A DNA stretch of 64,000 bases, from the NCBI RefSeq assembly GCF_900187385.1, contig NZ_FYEY01000001.1:3658001-3722000 (forward strand), written 5' to 3'. The notes beneath the pieces are model-generated. The model was not told the origin of the DNA and did no database searches. It worked only from the letters and a program-made list of their open reading frames with translations. Positions 25,808-38,780 of this stretch are shown one piece after another. This DNA is from Streptomyces sp. 2114.4. GTDB taxonomy: Bacteria > Actinomycetota > Actinomycetes > Streptomycetales > Streptomycetaceae. The number at the start of each line of letters is the position of its first letter. The first letter of the stretch is position 1. A program made the translations under genes and the position numbers.

Positions 25808-25973
25808 CTAGGGCGTGTCGTTTGGATCAGGGCGGATCAGGGAGCGGGGTCTGGTGCGTGCGATCGCAAGGCGGAGGAGGGAGTCGACGCGGAGCGTCGG
25901 CGACTGACGACAACGCGGCGAGCGTGCGTGCCAGACCCCGCGAGCCCGCCATGATCCAAACGACACGCCCTAG
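25808..25973. mobile_element. MITE (non-autonomous element) with CTAG-flanked 18-bp inverted repeats
   Basis: 166 bp including flanks. Left end GGCGTGTCGTTTGGATCA and right end TGATCCAAACGACACGCC are perfect inverted repeats of 18 bp, each bordered by CTAG (25808-25811, 25970-25973). The interior is GC-rich and non-coding, with partial self-complementarity (GGGGTCTGG... / CCAGACCCC at its shoulders). The structure is that of a MITE mobilised in trans, probably by an IS5-group transposase that targets YTAR; no transposase lies within. The right CTAG supplies the stop codon of the adjacent zincin gene. Confidence 0.8.
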
Positions 25974-26320
25974 CCGTAGCCGAGCGCGTGCAGCCGCTCG
26001 TCGTCGATCCCGAAGTGGTGCGCGATCTCGTGAACGACCGTCACTTCGGTCTCCGCGACCACGTCCTCGCGCGTGTCGCACATCCGCAGCGTCGGCCCCC
26101 GGTAGACGGTGATCCGGTCCGGCAGCACACCCGCGTACCACTCCCCGCGGTCGGTCAGCGGCGTCCCCTCGTACAGCCCGAGCAACTCGGGATCGCCGGC
26201 CGGGGGCTCGTCCTCGACGAAGACCGCCACGTTGTCCATCAGCCGGGTCAGCTCCGGCGGAATCCGGTCCAGCGCCTCGGCGACCAGTTCCTCGAACTCC
26301 TCGCGCGTCATTTCCAGCAC
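25970..26320 (-). CDS. Small zincin-like metallopeptidase
   Basis: 116 residues with the PF06262-type zinc peptidase pattern: the N-terminal MTREEFEELVAEALDRIPPE, then AVFVEDEP, LLGLYEGTPLTDRG, LPDRITVYRGP, VVHEIAHHFGIDDERLHALG. The HExxHxxGxxD motif gives three zinc ligands and the catalytic Glu. No signal peptide, so cytoplasmic. Substrate unknown. GTG 26320 has GGAG 9 nt upstream; ATG 26311 is the alternative. The stop TAG (complement of CTA at 25970-25972) belongs to the CTAG at the edge of the MITE, so the insertion lies exactly at the end of the reading frame. Confidence 0.8.
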   Translation of the reverse strand: MLEMTREEFEELVAEALDRIPPELTRLMDNVAVFVEDEPPAGDPELLGLYEGTPLTDRGEWYAGVLPDRITVYRGPTLRMCDTREDVVAETEVTVVHEIAHHFGIDDERLHALGYG

Positions 26321-26441
26321 ACCACCATTCTCCGCCACCCGGACCCACCACCGATCGTCGCGTCCCGCCCGCCACTCCGCACCCCAACCGGAAGCGGCCG
26401 CTCCCCGCATGGCGGTGCCACCGGCCGGGCATACGGGACCA

Positions 26442-28154
26442 ATGGCCCGCGCCGCGCGCTCCCGGACACCGCACCCCGACTCCCCGCGCACCCCGCCGCA
26501 CCGGCTGCTGTTCACCTGGCTCCACGGCGTACCCGCACTGCCCACAGCCGTCCGCCGCGCCTACCGCTCCCGCCGTACGGCCCCGGGCGCTCCCGTCCTG
26601 GACTGGTCGCGCTCCTTAGCCCACCCGGCATCCGCCACCCCGCTCGGCGCCGCCCCGCGCCGCCCCCTGCGCTCCGCCCTCGGCCTGATATCCGTGGCCG
26701 TCCTCGGTGCCTGGCTGGGGCTGGTCCTGATCGGCGGCGTCCACGCCCCCGTCGGCCCGATGGACACCAGCATGGCGCTGCGCCCCTCGCTGACCGGCGG
26801 CACCCGGATCAACGTCCCGCCCCTCGGCGACCTGGAACTGAGCAGCCACTACGCACCCGTAGCGCTCGATGTCGATGTCGACCGGCTGGACCCGGCCCGC
26901 TCCCGGGCGCTGGTCGACCACCCCGAGCGGTTCGCCGGCCTGCAGGACGAGGTCACCCGTGACGTCACCCGCGGCGCCCTGGGGCTGGCGCTGCACTCCG
27001 CTGTCGCCGTGGCGTCCGGCGCGACCGCGCTGAGCCTGGCCGTCCACCGCCGCCCGCGCCGCGCGCTGGCCGCCGGCGGGCTGGCGCTCGCCCTGCTCGC
27101 CGCCTGTGCCGGCACCGCGTACGCCACCTGGAACCCGAAGTCCGTACTGGAGCCGAAGTTCTCCGGGCTGCTCTCCTCGGCCCCGTCCGTGGTCGGCAAC
27201 GCCCGCAACATCGTCAGCGAATTCAACGTCTACCAGAAGGAGTTGGCGCGCCTGGTGACCAATGTGACCAAGCTCTACGACGCCACCTCGACGCTGCCGG
27301 TCTACCAGCCGGAACCCACCACCATCCGGGTGCTGCACGTCTCCGACATCCACCTCAACCCCGCCGGCTGGCGGATCATCGCCTCCCTGGTGAAGCAGTA
27401 CCGGATCAGCGTGATCATCGACACCGGCGACACCATGGACCACGGCTCGGCCGCCGAGAACCACTTCCTGGACCCGGTCTCCACCCTCGGCGCCCCGTAC
27501 GTCTGGGTGCGCGGCAACCACGACTCGCGCGGCACGCAGAAGTACCTGACCGGCCGCCCCCGCGTCACCGTCCTGGACCACGGCAAGGTCGCCCGGGTCG
27601 CCGGCCTGCGCCTCGCGGGCGTCGGCGACCCACAGTTCACCCCGGACCGCTCCGTGGTGGCGGCCGGCGAGCCCGCCGAGCGCACCGCCGGCGGCCGGCT
27701 CGCCGACTCGCTGCGCACCCAGCGGCTGGCCGGCACCCCCGTCGACATCGCACTGGCCCACAACCCCACCGCCGTGACCGAGGCGGACGGCCTGGCCCCG
27801 CTGGCGCTGGCCGGCCACCTTCACCACCGCGAGATCACCACGCTCCCCCAGGGCACCCGGCTGATGGTCGAGGGCTCCACGGGCGGCGGCGGGCTGCGCG
27901 CGGTGCAGAACAAGAAGCCCGCGCCGGTCGAGGCGTCGGTGCTCTATCTGGACCGGACGACGAAACGGCTGCAGGCCTGGGACGAGATCACCCTCGGCGG
28001 ACTGGGCCTGTCGCGGGCCGAGGTCAGCCGCCACCTCCCCCGCGAGAACCAACCCGGCGCCACGCCCTCGCCGTCCGGCTCCCCTCACTCGTCCGGCCCA
28101 CCGTCCGACCCGCTTCCGCGCCCGGCCAGGAGCCCTTCCGGCGGCCCCCGGTAA
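26442..28154 (+). CDS. Membrane metallophosphoesterase
   Basis: About 570 residues. Two hydrophobic segments near 85-105 and 190-220 (LGLISVAVLGAWLGLVLIGG; ALAAGGLALALLAACAG) flank an extracytoplasmic loop. The C-terminal part is a calcineurin-like phosphoesterase with motifs in order: VSDIHLN (D-x-H), DTGDTMD (GD), GNHDSRG (GNHD), LAHNPTA, and GHLHHREI (GHxH). A Ser/Pro-rich tail follows. It probably hydrolyses a phosphodiester or lipid-linked phosphate outside the membrane; substrate unknown. ATG 26442 (MARAARS) was taken; ATG 26409 is also in frame, and neither has a strong ribosome site. It is divergent from the zincin gene. Confidence 0.8.
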   Translation: MARAARSRTPHPDSPRTPPHRLLFTWLHGVPALPTAVRRAYRSRRTAPGAPVLDWSRSLAHPASATPLGAAPRRPLRSALGLISVAVLGAWLGLVLIGGVHAPVGPMDTSMALRPSLTGGTRINVPPLGDLELSSHYAPVALDVDVDRLDPARSRALVDHPERFAGLQDEVTRDVTRGALGLALHSAVAVASGATALSLAVHRRPRRALAAGGLALALLAACAGTAYATWNPKSVLEPKFSGLLSSAPSVVGNARNIVSEFNVYQKELARLVTNVTKLYDATSTLPVYQPEPTTIRVLHVSDIHLNPAGWRIIASLVKQYRISVIIDTGDTMDHGSAAENHFLDPVSTLGAPYVWVRGNHDSRGTQKYLTGRPRVTVLDHGKVARVAGLRLAGVGDPQFTPDRSVVAAGEPAERTAGGRLADSLRTQRLAGTPVDIALAHNPTAVTEADGLAPLALAGHLHHREITTLPQGTRLMVEGSTGGGGLRAVQNKKPAPVEASVLYLDRTTKRLQAWDEITLGGLGLSRAEVSRHLPRENQPGATPSPSGSPHSSGPPSDPLPRPARSPSGGPR

Positions 28155-28160
28155 ACCGTT

Positions 28161-28190
28161 TTGGCGAACGGTCCTCCCATCCCATATGCT
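28161..28190 (+). promoter_or_regulatory. Promoter of the tRNA-Glu/Asp/Phe cluster
   Basis: TTGGCG (28161-28166), 18-nt spacer, TATGCT (28185-28190), 47 nt before tRNA-Glu. Good match to the streptomycete vegetative sigma (HrdB) consensus. Confidence 0.55.
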
Positions 28191-28236
28191 TCTCACGTCC
28201 CCGACGGCGCCGGTAACGACGCCAAGGTGGCCACCA

Positions 28237-28309
28237 GCCCTCATCGTCTAGTGGCCCAGGACGCCGCCCTTTCAAGGCGGTAGCACGGGTTCGAATCCCG
28301 TTGGGGGCA
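28237..28309 (+). tRNA. tRNA-Glu (anticodon UUC)
   Basis: 73 nt. Starts GCCCTCATCGTCTAGTGGCC, anticodon loop CTTTCAA with TTC, T-arm GGGTTCGAATCCC, acceptor 3' side TGGGGGC. One G-U pair in the acceptor stem; otherwise canonical. Confidence 0.95.
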
Positions 28310-28357
28310 CGCATCACCGTGTGCGAGACTGGTTCACGCCGCTTTCGCACAATGCAA

Positions 28358-28432
28358 GGTCCTGTGGAGCAGTTTGGAGTGCTCGCCACCCTGTCAAGGT
28401 GGAGGCCGCGGGTTCAAATCCCGTCAGGACCG
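28358..28432 (+). tRNA. tRNA-Asp (anticodon GUC), copy 1
   Basis: 75 nt. Starts GGTCCTGTGGAGCAGTTTGG, anticodon loop CTGTCAA with GTC, T-arm GGGTTCAAATCCC, acceptor CAGGACC with discriminator G. Identical to the copy at 34427-34501. Second gene of a Glu-Asp-Phe cluster. Confidence 0.95.
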
Positions 28433-28436
28433 CTGC

Positions 28437-28510
28437 GGCTGGGTAGCTCAGTTGGTACGAGCGATCGCCTGAAAAGCGATAGGTCGCCGGTTCGACCCCG
28501 GCCCCAGCCA
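28437..28510 (+). tRNA. tRNA-Phe (anticodon GAA)
   Basis: 74 nt, 4 nt after tRNA-Asp. Starts GGCTGGGTAGCTCAGTTGG, anticodon loop CTGAAAA with GAA, T-arm CGGTTCGACCCCG, acceptor CCCAGCC with discriminator A. Confidence 0.95.
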
Positions 28511-28523
28511 CACCCATTGGGAG

Positions 28524-28555
28524 AAGGCCCCGATTCCTCGAATCGGGGCCTTTTT
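28524..28555 (+). terminator. Terminator of the tRNA cluster
   Basis: 12-bp perfect arms (AAGGCCCCGATT, 28524-28535 / 28541-28552) with a 5-nt loop, followed by TTTTT. A textbook rho-independent terminator. Confidence 0.9.
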
Positions 28556-28598
28556 CGTGTGCGGTCGTTGTCGGGTCCGGGCGATGTCGATGACGGGC

Positions 28599-28844
28599 TT
28601 ACGCCCGGTCGGTGACCGCTTTCACGTCCGGTCGGTGACCGCTGTCCCGGTCGGCGACCGTTTCCCCGAGGGCCCCGTCGCGCTCACTCTCCGGCTGACA
28701 GAAAAACAGCCGGGCGCCGCCGCTGACCACCCCCATCGCCGTCAGGCCCACTGCCATCCGCACCAGCCGCCACCAGCCGTCCTCCGCGGCCGGCGGCGCG
28801 CCGAAGACCAGCCAGGCGGCAATTCCGAAACCGGCGGCCATCAC
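28599..28844 (-). CDS. Small membrane protein, function unknown
   Basis: 81 residues from GTG 28844. Two hydrophobic helices (AAGFGIAAWLVFGAPP and LVRMAVGLTAMGVVSGGARL) and a charged C-terminus. An in-frame TGA 24 bases upstream limits the start to this codon or the ATG next to it. It lies about 100 bases downstream of the larger membrane-protein gene on the same strand and may be co-transcribed. No family assigned. Confidence 0.5.
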   Translation of the reverse strand: MMAAGFGIAAWLVFGAPPAAEDGWWRLVRMAVGLTAMGVVSGGARLFFCQPESERDGALGETVADRDSGHRPDVKAVTDRA

Positions 28845-28945
28845 GGCGATACCCGCCGTCCGTCGTCATCCCTTGTCCATGCCGTCATCGTCACCGATGC
28901 GCGAAGGCCGCGTAATCCCTTTTTCCGCCCACCGCCCCTGCCGCC

Positions 28946-30052
28946 TCACCCGTCCGCGGCGGGCGCCACCGCCTCCTCGCGGCCACCCGGGTGGCGGTGC
29001 CGCCAGATCCAGAAGACCGTGCACGAGAGCACCGACCAGCCGGCCAGCACCAGGAAGGGGAAGGCGTGCTGGTGGCCGCCGAAGTAGACGGCGGTGTGCT
29101 GGGCGTTGACCGAGCCGCCCGGCGGCAGCCAGCGGCCGATGAGGCCGAGGGCGGAGGGGAGCAGCGGCCAGGAGACCGCGCCGCCCGAGGAAGGGTTGCC
29201 CAGCAGCACCATCAGTCCCCAGGTGGGGATCATCGCCCAGCGCCCCATGAGGGCGTTGAACATCGTGAAGACCATGCCGGACGTGAACATCGTCAGCGCC
29301 AGGATCAGCCAGGACTCCACGAACGGCAGCCGCAGCGCGCCCAGCCACCAGTCGACCACCGCCGCGATGCAGAAGCCCCCCAGCAGCGCATAGACCGCGG
29401 TGCAGGCGATCCGCTCGGCCGGATCCAGGCCGCGGGCGTGCACGCTGAGCTGGATCGCGCCGACGAAGCCGATGATCACCGCGGCCAGCGAGACGTAGAA
29501 CAGCGCCAGACCGCGGGGATCGCCCTTCTGCAGCGGTTTGATGTCCCGGATCCGGACGTCCACGCCGATCGCCTTGCCGACCTTCGCGCCCGACTGGGCC
29601 AGCAGCTGCGCCACCGTGGCCCCCGAGGCGCCGGAGACGTCCAGCTCCACGCCCCTGCCACGGGCGCGCAGGATCGCGAACTCCTGCTGCTCGTCGACGG
29701 CCCGCCGGGCCTGGCCGTAGGTGCGGTACCCGGTCAGCCGGAGCGAAGCGTTCAGCGCCTTCTCCATCCCCTGGGTGAAGGCCTTCACCGGCGGGGTGTC
29801 GGGAGAGCCGACCACGGCGGTCGGGACGGACCGGGGCGTCGGATTGGCCATGGCGTACGTGTACGAGCCGGCGAACAGACCGGCCGCCGCGGCAACGATG
29901 AAGATCAGCACGACCGCGGGGAGGTAGGGCGACTTCTTGAAGGCCGCCCACGCGACGGCCGCCCACCTCTGAGCGCCGGTCCGCGACCTGCCGTGCACGC
30001 CGTGCGGAGCGGGTCCGCCGGGCGGGCCGGAAGCGCCACGATGATCAGCCAT
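28946..30052 (-). CDS. ABC-2/YhgE-like integral membrane protein
   Basis: 368 residues. Layout: a Gly/Pro-rich cytoplasmic N-terminus, a first membrane helix (YLPAVVLIFIVAAAAGLFAGSY), an extracellular domain of ~150 residues (MANPTPRSVPTAVVGSPD, GYRTYGQARRAVDEQQEFAI), then five more helices (LFYVSLAAVIIGFVGAI; AVYALLGGFCIAAVVDW; SWLILALTMFTSGMVFTM; LMVLLGNPSSGGAV; FLVLAGWSVLSCTVFWIW). This is the plan of ABC-2-type permeases and the YhgE/Pip (DUF3533) group. No ATPase partner is adjacent. Exporter or wall-associated role is possible, unproven. Divergent from hrpA. Confidence 0.7.
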   Translation of the reverse strand: MADHRGASGPPGGPAPHGVHGRSRTGAQRWAAVAWAAFKKSPYLPAVVLIFIVAAAAGLFAGSYTYAMANPTPRSVPTAVVGSPDTPPVKAFTQGMEKALNASLRLTGYRTYGQARRAVDEQQEFAILRARGRGVELDVSGASGATVAQLLAQSGAKVGKAIGVDVRIRDIKPLQKGDPRGLALFYVSLAAVIIGFVGAIQLSVHARGLDPAERIACTAVYALLGGFCIAAVVDWWLGALRLPFVESWLILALTMFTSGMVFTMFNALMGRWAMIPTWGLMVLLGNPSSGGAVSWPLLPSALGLIGRWLPPGGSVNAQHTAVYFGGHQHAFPFLVLAGWSVLSCTVFWIWRHRHPGGREEAVAPAADG

Positions 30053-30186
30053 GGGGACACGCTAAAGCAACGACACGGGGCATACCCGGGCAGATGACCC
30101 GTATCGGCGGCCCGGAGGCCCGTGATCCGGCCGTACGGGCAAATGGTTCGCCAGTCGATTACGTGAGGTGAGATCCTGGGGGACGT

Positions 30187-34314
<4,128 letters not shown>

Positions 34315-34426
34315 GCGGCGTCTTTCCCCCGGGAATCAGGGCCGCCGGTAGCGAGTTCGACCGCACCCCCTGACCTGCTGTACAGTCTTGTTTCGCAGCC
34401 CGCCGCAAGCGGAAAGCGAAACGCAA

Positions 34427-34501
34427 GGTCCTGTGGAGCAGTTTGGAGTGCTCGCCACCCTGTCAAGGTGGAGGCCGCGGGTTCAAATCCCGTCAGGACC
34501 G
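34427..34501 (+). tRNA. tRNA-Asp (anticodon GUC), copy 2
   Basis: 75 nt, identical in every base to the tRNA-Asp at 28358-28432. A likely -10 element TACAGT sits at 34381-34386. Followed closely by a terminator hairpin. Confidence 0.95.
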
Positions 34502-34508
34502 CATGATG

Positions 34509-34543
34509 ACGGCCCGCATCCTTCTCGGATGCGGGCCGTTCTG
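34509..34543 (+). terminator. Terminator of tRNA-Asp copy 2
   Basis: 13-bp perfect arms ACGGCCCGCATCC (34509-34521) and complement (34527-34539), 5-nt loop, followed by TTCT. Confidence 0.8.
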
Positions 34544-34828
34544 CTGTCCGGACCGTTCCGCTGTCGGAGTGATCCCGCGCCCGGTGGACGGCCGCCGCCG
34601 GGGGCCGGTCGCCGCACTCCCCGTCAGGACCCGCCCCTGCGGGCCGTATCGGGCCTTCAAGCGCCACTGACCGCGGGCCCGCGCCGCCGTTCGCCTCCGC
34701 CGCCGTCCGCCCCCCACCCCCGCCGGCCGAATGCGGTGCGTAGCCGGTTTGCTGCCCGCCGTATTGACTGCGGCACGTACCACCGGTACTCACTGAGGAA
34801 GGGCACGGGGGCCGGGGAGGTATGCGCA

Positions 34829-35062
34829 ATGACGACTGCGGTACGGCACGAGACCAGAGCACTGTTGCGGGCCCATCTGTCGGCGGCCACGGCCTATCGC
34901 CACCTGATGCGGCACTGCCCCGTCTGCCACCAGCTGCTGCGGCTCGCCATGGAGCCGCACACGGCCCGCTCCGCGGCTCCGGCGCCCGCGGCCGCTCCCG
35001 CCCCGCCGCCGGCCCTCTGCGAGCCGCAGGCGGCTGAGGACGAAAATCCTGTGCGCGGATGA
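34829..35062 (+). CDS. DUF6274-type small protein with CPVC motif
   Basis: 77 residues. ATG 34829 has GGGGAGG 8 nt upstream, an excellent site. The first ~45 residues are well ordered (RHETRALLRAHLSAATAYRH, then HCPVCHQLLRLAMEP) with a Cys-x-x-Cys-His knuckle that may bind zinc; the remainder is Ala/Pro-rich. I recall this as a conserved small protein of streptomycetes near bldC (DUF6274); function unknown. Confidence 0.7.
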   Translation: MTTAVRHETRALLRAHLSAATAYRHLMRHCPVCHQLLRLAMEPHTARSAAPAPAAAPAPPPALCEPQAAEDENPVRG

Positions 35063-35395
35063 CCAACGCCGCCTGCGCTCTCGTACGCGCGGTGACAGGC
35101 TGTTGGGCGCGGCGGGAGAAGTTCTCTACCGCAGCGGACGTATCGTCTTCAAGCGCCGCGCAGTGTGACGGGTGTCACCGAACCAGTTTGGCGCGATGCG
35201 GAACTTAAACCCCCCATACAACCGGTCAATTTAATATGTGCAATTGCACTGCCTGTGAACGACTCAGTAACGAGCCCGCCGGGTCCGTACACAGAGGCCC
35301 CCACAAGGCCCGTGAAGGCACCCTGACCGGCGTCCGGGATGGCGTCGGCGGCGTGCCGACCCGGCCGCCGTGAAGGGCCCTGGAGCGGGCGTACA
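35063..35395. other. Intergenic region, nothing recognised
   Basis: About 330 bases between the small CPVC protein and the bldC terminator. It contains a relatively A/T-rich patch (35190-35265) but no convincing gene. Confidence 0.4.
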
Positions 35396-35435
35396 CAAAA
35401 AGATCGCGCTGGACCCGGCGGAGTCCAGCGCGATC
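35396..35435 (-). terminator. Terminator of bldC
   Basis: Perfect 13-bp arms GATCGCGCTGGAC (35402-35414) and complement (35423-35435), 8-nt loop; on the minus strand the stem is followed by TTTTTGTG. It lies about 157 nt past the bldC stop, giving bldC a long 3' untranslated region. Confidence 0.85.
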
Positions 35436-35591
35436 GATGACGTACCCAAGATGCGGCGGGCGTGGGGCCTGTTGGGGCAGGCGCCGCGTCATATGAAGCT
35501 GTGTGAAGCAAGGTGAAGCAGGTCGAGCTAGGGGTGCAAAGCAGGCATTTTCGGGTTGGGGGCCCCGAAAACGACCTGGTTATGCGGTTGT

Positions 35592-35798
35592 TCAGGCCTC
35601 GCTGCGCTGCTGCGGAATGCCCGCGAGCAGTGCGCGGACCTCAGCCTCGCGGTAACGCCGATGCCCTCCGAGCGTGCGGATGGACGTGAGCTTGCCTGCC
35701 TTGGCCCAGCGGGTCACCGTCTTCGGGTCCACGCGGAACATCGTGGCGACCTCAGCAGGGGTAAGCAGCGGCTCGGCGTCAGGGGTGCGAGCGGTCAT
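35592..35798 (-). CDS. bldC: BldC, MerR-like developmental regulator
   Basis: 68 residues, consisting of essentially only the winged-HTH of a MerR protein: LLTPAEVATMFRVDPKTVTR, then WAKAGKLTSIRTLGGHRRYR. BldC of S. coelicolor is this small and binds DNA cooperatively as head-to-tail oligomers, holding back sporulation genes during vegetative growth. Start ATG 35798 has GAGGAGG about 7 nt upstream, and this gives the known length; the open frame upstream is leader. The position next to hrpA and vdh agrees with the S. coelicolor order. A leader of unknown length lies upstream, with a -10-like CAGAAT near 35845. Confidence 0.97.
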   Translation of the reverse strand: MTARTPDAEPLLTPAEVATMFRVDPKTVTRWAKAGKLTSIRTLGGHRRYREAEVRALLAGIPQQRSEA

Positions 35799-36309
35799 GA
35801 GCGGCCTCCTCGGGAGAACCGAACCATCACGGTTCTTTCCTCTAAATTCTGCACCTTGACCCACGTTGCCCGAAATGGCGGACGCGGGCCGAGTCGGTTA
35901 TAGGACGAACGGCTTGTCCTCGGCACTACAACTACACCATCTGTCCAGCCACGTCGGCCAAACCGATGGAATTGCCCTCTCAGGTGTTCAACCTCGGCGG
36001 AAGCCGATGGACCGTGCCATAGCGGACAGTCACTCGTCCGTGACGATCAGTCACAACGTGAACAGACGCCACGAGACCCCTCAAGGAGCGCAATACCGAT
36101 CTATCCGCCCTTAGTTGGACGGAAGGAGCCCGCGTCGGGCTCCTTGTCCTATTTTGGCACGAGGGTATGGCTTGAGAGCAAGACCCGAAGTCAGTGCTTT
36201 AGGTCACGCTTGAGGCAATCGCCCGGATAGGGACCTACGTCCTTTACCGTCCGGCCACCGAAAGCGAAGGAACCGATTCCGCATACCTACCATTGCACCG
36301 CACCGGCGC
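35799..36309. other. Long gap upstream of bldC, possible small transcript
   Basis: About 510 bases separating bldC from the next gene (both on the minus strand). On the plus strand a short frame 36007-36114 (35 residues, MDRAIADSHSSVTISHNVNR at its start) ends 8 nt before a 9-bp hairpin (36123-36145). The region is less G/C-rich than coding DNA around it. It may hold bldC control elements, a small RNA or a small protein. Confidence 0.35.
36123..36145 (+). terminator. Hairpin with terminator shape
   Basis: Perfect 9-bp arms AAGGAGCCC / GGGCTCCTT with a 5-nt loop, followed by GTCCTATTTT on the plus strand. No annotated gene ends here, so it may close an unrecognised short transcript. Confidence 0.5.
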
Positions 36310-37113
36310 TCAGCTGGAGAACTGGCGTTCCCGCACCGCACGCCACCGCTGGGAAAGTTTCTCGTACGCGACCCCGGCCCGCTCGCCGTCGCCCTCGCGC
36401 AGCGCCGCCAGTCCCTCCGCCACCTCGGCGGCGGAACGGTCCTCGGCAAGCTGCTCCTCGGGCACCGCGTGCACCAGTCCGCCGTAGTCCAGCTCCACGA
36501 GCGAACGCGGATGGAATTCCTCGAGCCAACGCCCCACATCTACCAGGCCGTCGATCAGCGGCCCCTCCTCCAGGGCGTCGCGCAGCGTGCGCAGCCCCCG
36601 GGCGACCCGTCGCCGTGCCTCCACCATGGGCGTCCGGTAACGCATCACGGGCGCCTGGTCACCCTTCGTGTACTCCCGCTCGCCGTCGTCGAACAGCACG
36701 AACCAGCGGACCGGGACGTGCCAGGCAGCGCCGCGGATCCAGGGCCTCGCGTCCGGGTTGCGCTCCCGCCACCGCTCGTAGTCGCCGGCCGCCTGCAGCC
36801 GCACCACCGGGGGCAGCGCCGCGTCCAGCACCGACGCCGGCAGCAGCTCGTCCAGCGCCTCCAGGGCCTGCCAGCCGCGCAGCCGGGTCCGCCAGGGACA
36901 GACACACGTCACCTCGTCCACCACGGCGATGAAGGCGTCCGCGCTCTCGTGGACCGGCACCGGCACCGGCGGGGTCGCCAGCAGATCGGCCAGCGCCCGG
37001 CGCTGCTCGTCCTGGGCGGTGGGGGTGTCCTCCCGCTTGGCATAGCGCGCCCAGTGGGAGCGCTCCGGCTCGGGGAACGCAGCCAGCGGCTCGTAGACCC
37101 GTAGATATGCCAT
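36310..37113 (-). CDS. Conserved actinobacterial protein of unknown function
   Basis: 267 residues from ATG 37113. Well-balanced globular composition: [96 protein letters not shown]. No membrane segments or signal. Orthologues stand between bldC and vdh in other streptomycetes (recalled). No catalytic motif recognised. The weak GAAAG is the only ribosome-site-like sequence before the ATG. Confidence 0.7.
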   Translation of the reverse strand: MAYLRVYEPLAAFPEPERSHWARYAKREDTPTAQDEQRRALADLLATPPVPVPVHESADAFIAVVDEVTCVCPWRTRLRGWQALEALDELLPASVLDAALPPVVRLQAAGDYERWRERNPDARPWIRGAAWHVPVRWFVLFDDGEREYTKGDQAPVMRYRTPMVEARRRVARGLRTLRDALEEGPLIDGLVDVGRWLEEFHPRSLVELDYGGLVHAVPEEQLAEDRSAAEVAEGLAALREGDGERAGVAYEKLSQRWRAVRERQFSS

Positions 37114-37357
37114 GTACGGGACTTTCACCGACGACGCCAGGGCCACGCCCGCTCCTTCAAAGGGGAAGTCGCCGCCGGGAGATCCCGAGGGTCCCCGCCG
37201 GCCTGCGATACGACCAGATCGTCCCATGCCCGTCCCCCGGGAGAGGGTGATCCTGGGCACCCGCCCGATCAACCGGTCCCGCAGGTCTTACGCTCTTTTC
37301 AACCGGCCCTCCCCACCCGTCGGAGGGCACCCTTCGCGACTTATGGGAGTCACCACC

Positions 37358-38461
37358 GTGACTGACGTACGTCCGGCCCACGCCGGCACCGACGGCGGCG
37401 TTCTGCACACCCTGTTCCGATCGGAGCAGGGGGGCCATGAGCAGGTCGTTCTCTGCCAGGACCGTGCCAGCGGCCTCAAGGCCGTGATCGCCATCCACAG
37501 CACCGCCCTGGGACCCGCCCTCGGTGGCACCCGCTTCCATGCCTACGCCTCCGAGGAGGAGGCCGTGCTGGACGCCCTCAACCTGTCGCGCGGCATGTCC
37601 TACAAGAACGCCCTCGCCGGGCTGGACCACGGCGGCGGCAAGGCCGTGATCATCGGTGACCCCGACCTGATCAAGACCGAGGAACTTCTGCTCGCCTACG
37701 GCCGGTTCGTGGCCTCCCTCGGCGGCCGCTACGTCACCGCCTGCGACGTCGGCACCTACGTGGCCGATATGGACGTCGTCTCCCGTACGAACAAGTGGAC
37801 CACCGGCCGTTCCCCGGCGAACGGCGGCGCCGGTGACTCCTCCGTCCTGACCGCCTACGGCGTCTTCCAGGGCATGCGCGCCTCGGCCCAGCACGCCTGG
37901 GGCGACCCGACGCTGCGCGGCCGCACGGTGGGCATCGCGGGCGTCGGCAAGGTCGGCCACCTCCTCGTCGAGCACCTGCTCGAAGACGGCGCCGAGGTCG
38001 TGATCACGGATGTCCGCGCCGATTCGGTGGCGCGGGTGCGCGCCAAGTACCCGCAGGTCACGGCCGTGGCGGACACCGAGGCCCTGATCCGCACCGAGGG
38101 CCTGGACGTCTATGCCCCGTGTGCGCTGGGCGGCGCGCTGAGTGACGATTCGCTGCCGGTGCTGACCGCGAAGGTGGTGTGCGGCGCGGCCAACAACCAG
38201 CTCGCCCACCCCGGCGTCGAGAAGGACCTCTCCGACCGCGGCATCCTCTACGCCCCCGACTACGTCGTGAACGCCGGCGGTGTCATCCAGGTGGCCGACG
38301 AGCTGCACGGCTTCGACTTCGACCGCTGCAAGACCAAGGCGGCGAAGATCTTCGACACCACGCTGGCGATATTCGCTCGCGCGAAGGCCGACGGCATTCC
38401 GCCCGCCGCGGCCGCCGACCGCCTGGCCGAGCAGCGCATGGCGGAGGCGCAGCGCCCCTGA
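37358..38461 (+). CDS. vdh: Valine (branched-chain amino acid) dehydrogenase
   Basis: 367 residues from GTG 37358 (GGGAG 9 nt upstream; an upstream ATG at 37343 is less likely since S. coelicolor Vdh begins MTDV). Glu/Leu/Phe/Val dehydrogenase family: [30 protein letters not shown] (catalytic Lys), [33 protein letters not shown] (NAD Rossmann motif), [45 protein letters not shown]. It oxidatively deaminates valine, leucine and isoleucine to 2-oxo acids, feeding branched-chain acyl-CoA supply for fatty acids and polyketides. Monocistronic. Confidence 0.95.
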   Translation: MTDVRPAHAGTDGGVLHTLFRSEQGGHEQVVLCQDRASGLKAVIAIHSTALGPALGGTRFHAYASEEEAVLDALNLSRGMSYKNALAGLDHGGGKAVIIGDPDLIKTEELLLAYGRFVASLGGRYVTACDVGTYVADMDVVSRTNKWTTGRSPANGGAGDSSVLTAYGVFQGMRASAQHAWGDPTLRGRTVGIAGVGKVGHLLVEHLLEDGAEVVITDVRADSVARVRAKYPQVTAVADTEALIRTEGLDVYAPCALGGALSDDSLPVLTAKVVCGAANNQLAHPGVEKDLSDRGILYAPDYVVNAGGVIQVADELHGFDFDRCKTKAAKIFDTTLAIFARAKADGIPPAAAADRLAEQRMAEAQRP

Positions 38462-38780
38462 CCCAGGCCGGAAATGCCCCCTTGCGGGCCGGAAAGGCAG
38501 CTCTGTACTGCCTGCCGCGGGTGGCCGGGGGAGACATCCCTCACCACCCGTCGGCGGGTCGCCGTACAAGACAGGTTAAAATCGCAGTTGACCAGCGGGG
38601 ACGGGGCGCCTTGCCGGTCGTGCCGAGCGGCGGGTGATGCGGGCGACGTACCGTATGGCCGCGGAAGCAGGTACCGTTAAAGCCCTACGGGCCGGTCTCT
38701 CTGTCGAGAGCCCGCTCTGATCCATGAACGCGTGTCAAGACTCTGGGGCCACCGAGCCCCGTCATTGAGGGGGTCGACCC
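38462..38780. other. Intergenic region between vdh and the DUF3073 gene
   Basis: About 320 bases, no gene. Contains a small hairpin after vdh (GGCAG/CTGCC near 38491-38508) and TTGACC (38587-38592), a possible -35 box, for which I could not place a convincing -10 element. Confidence 0.35.
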
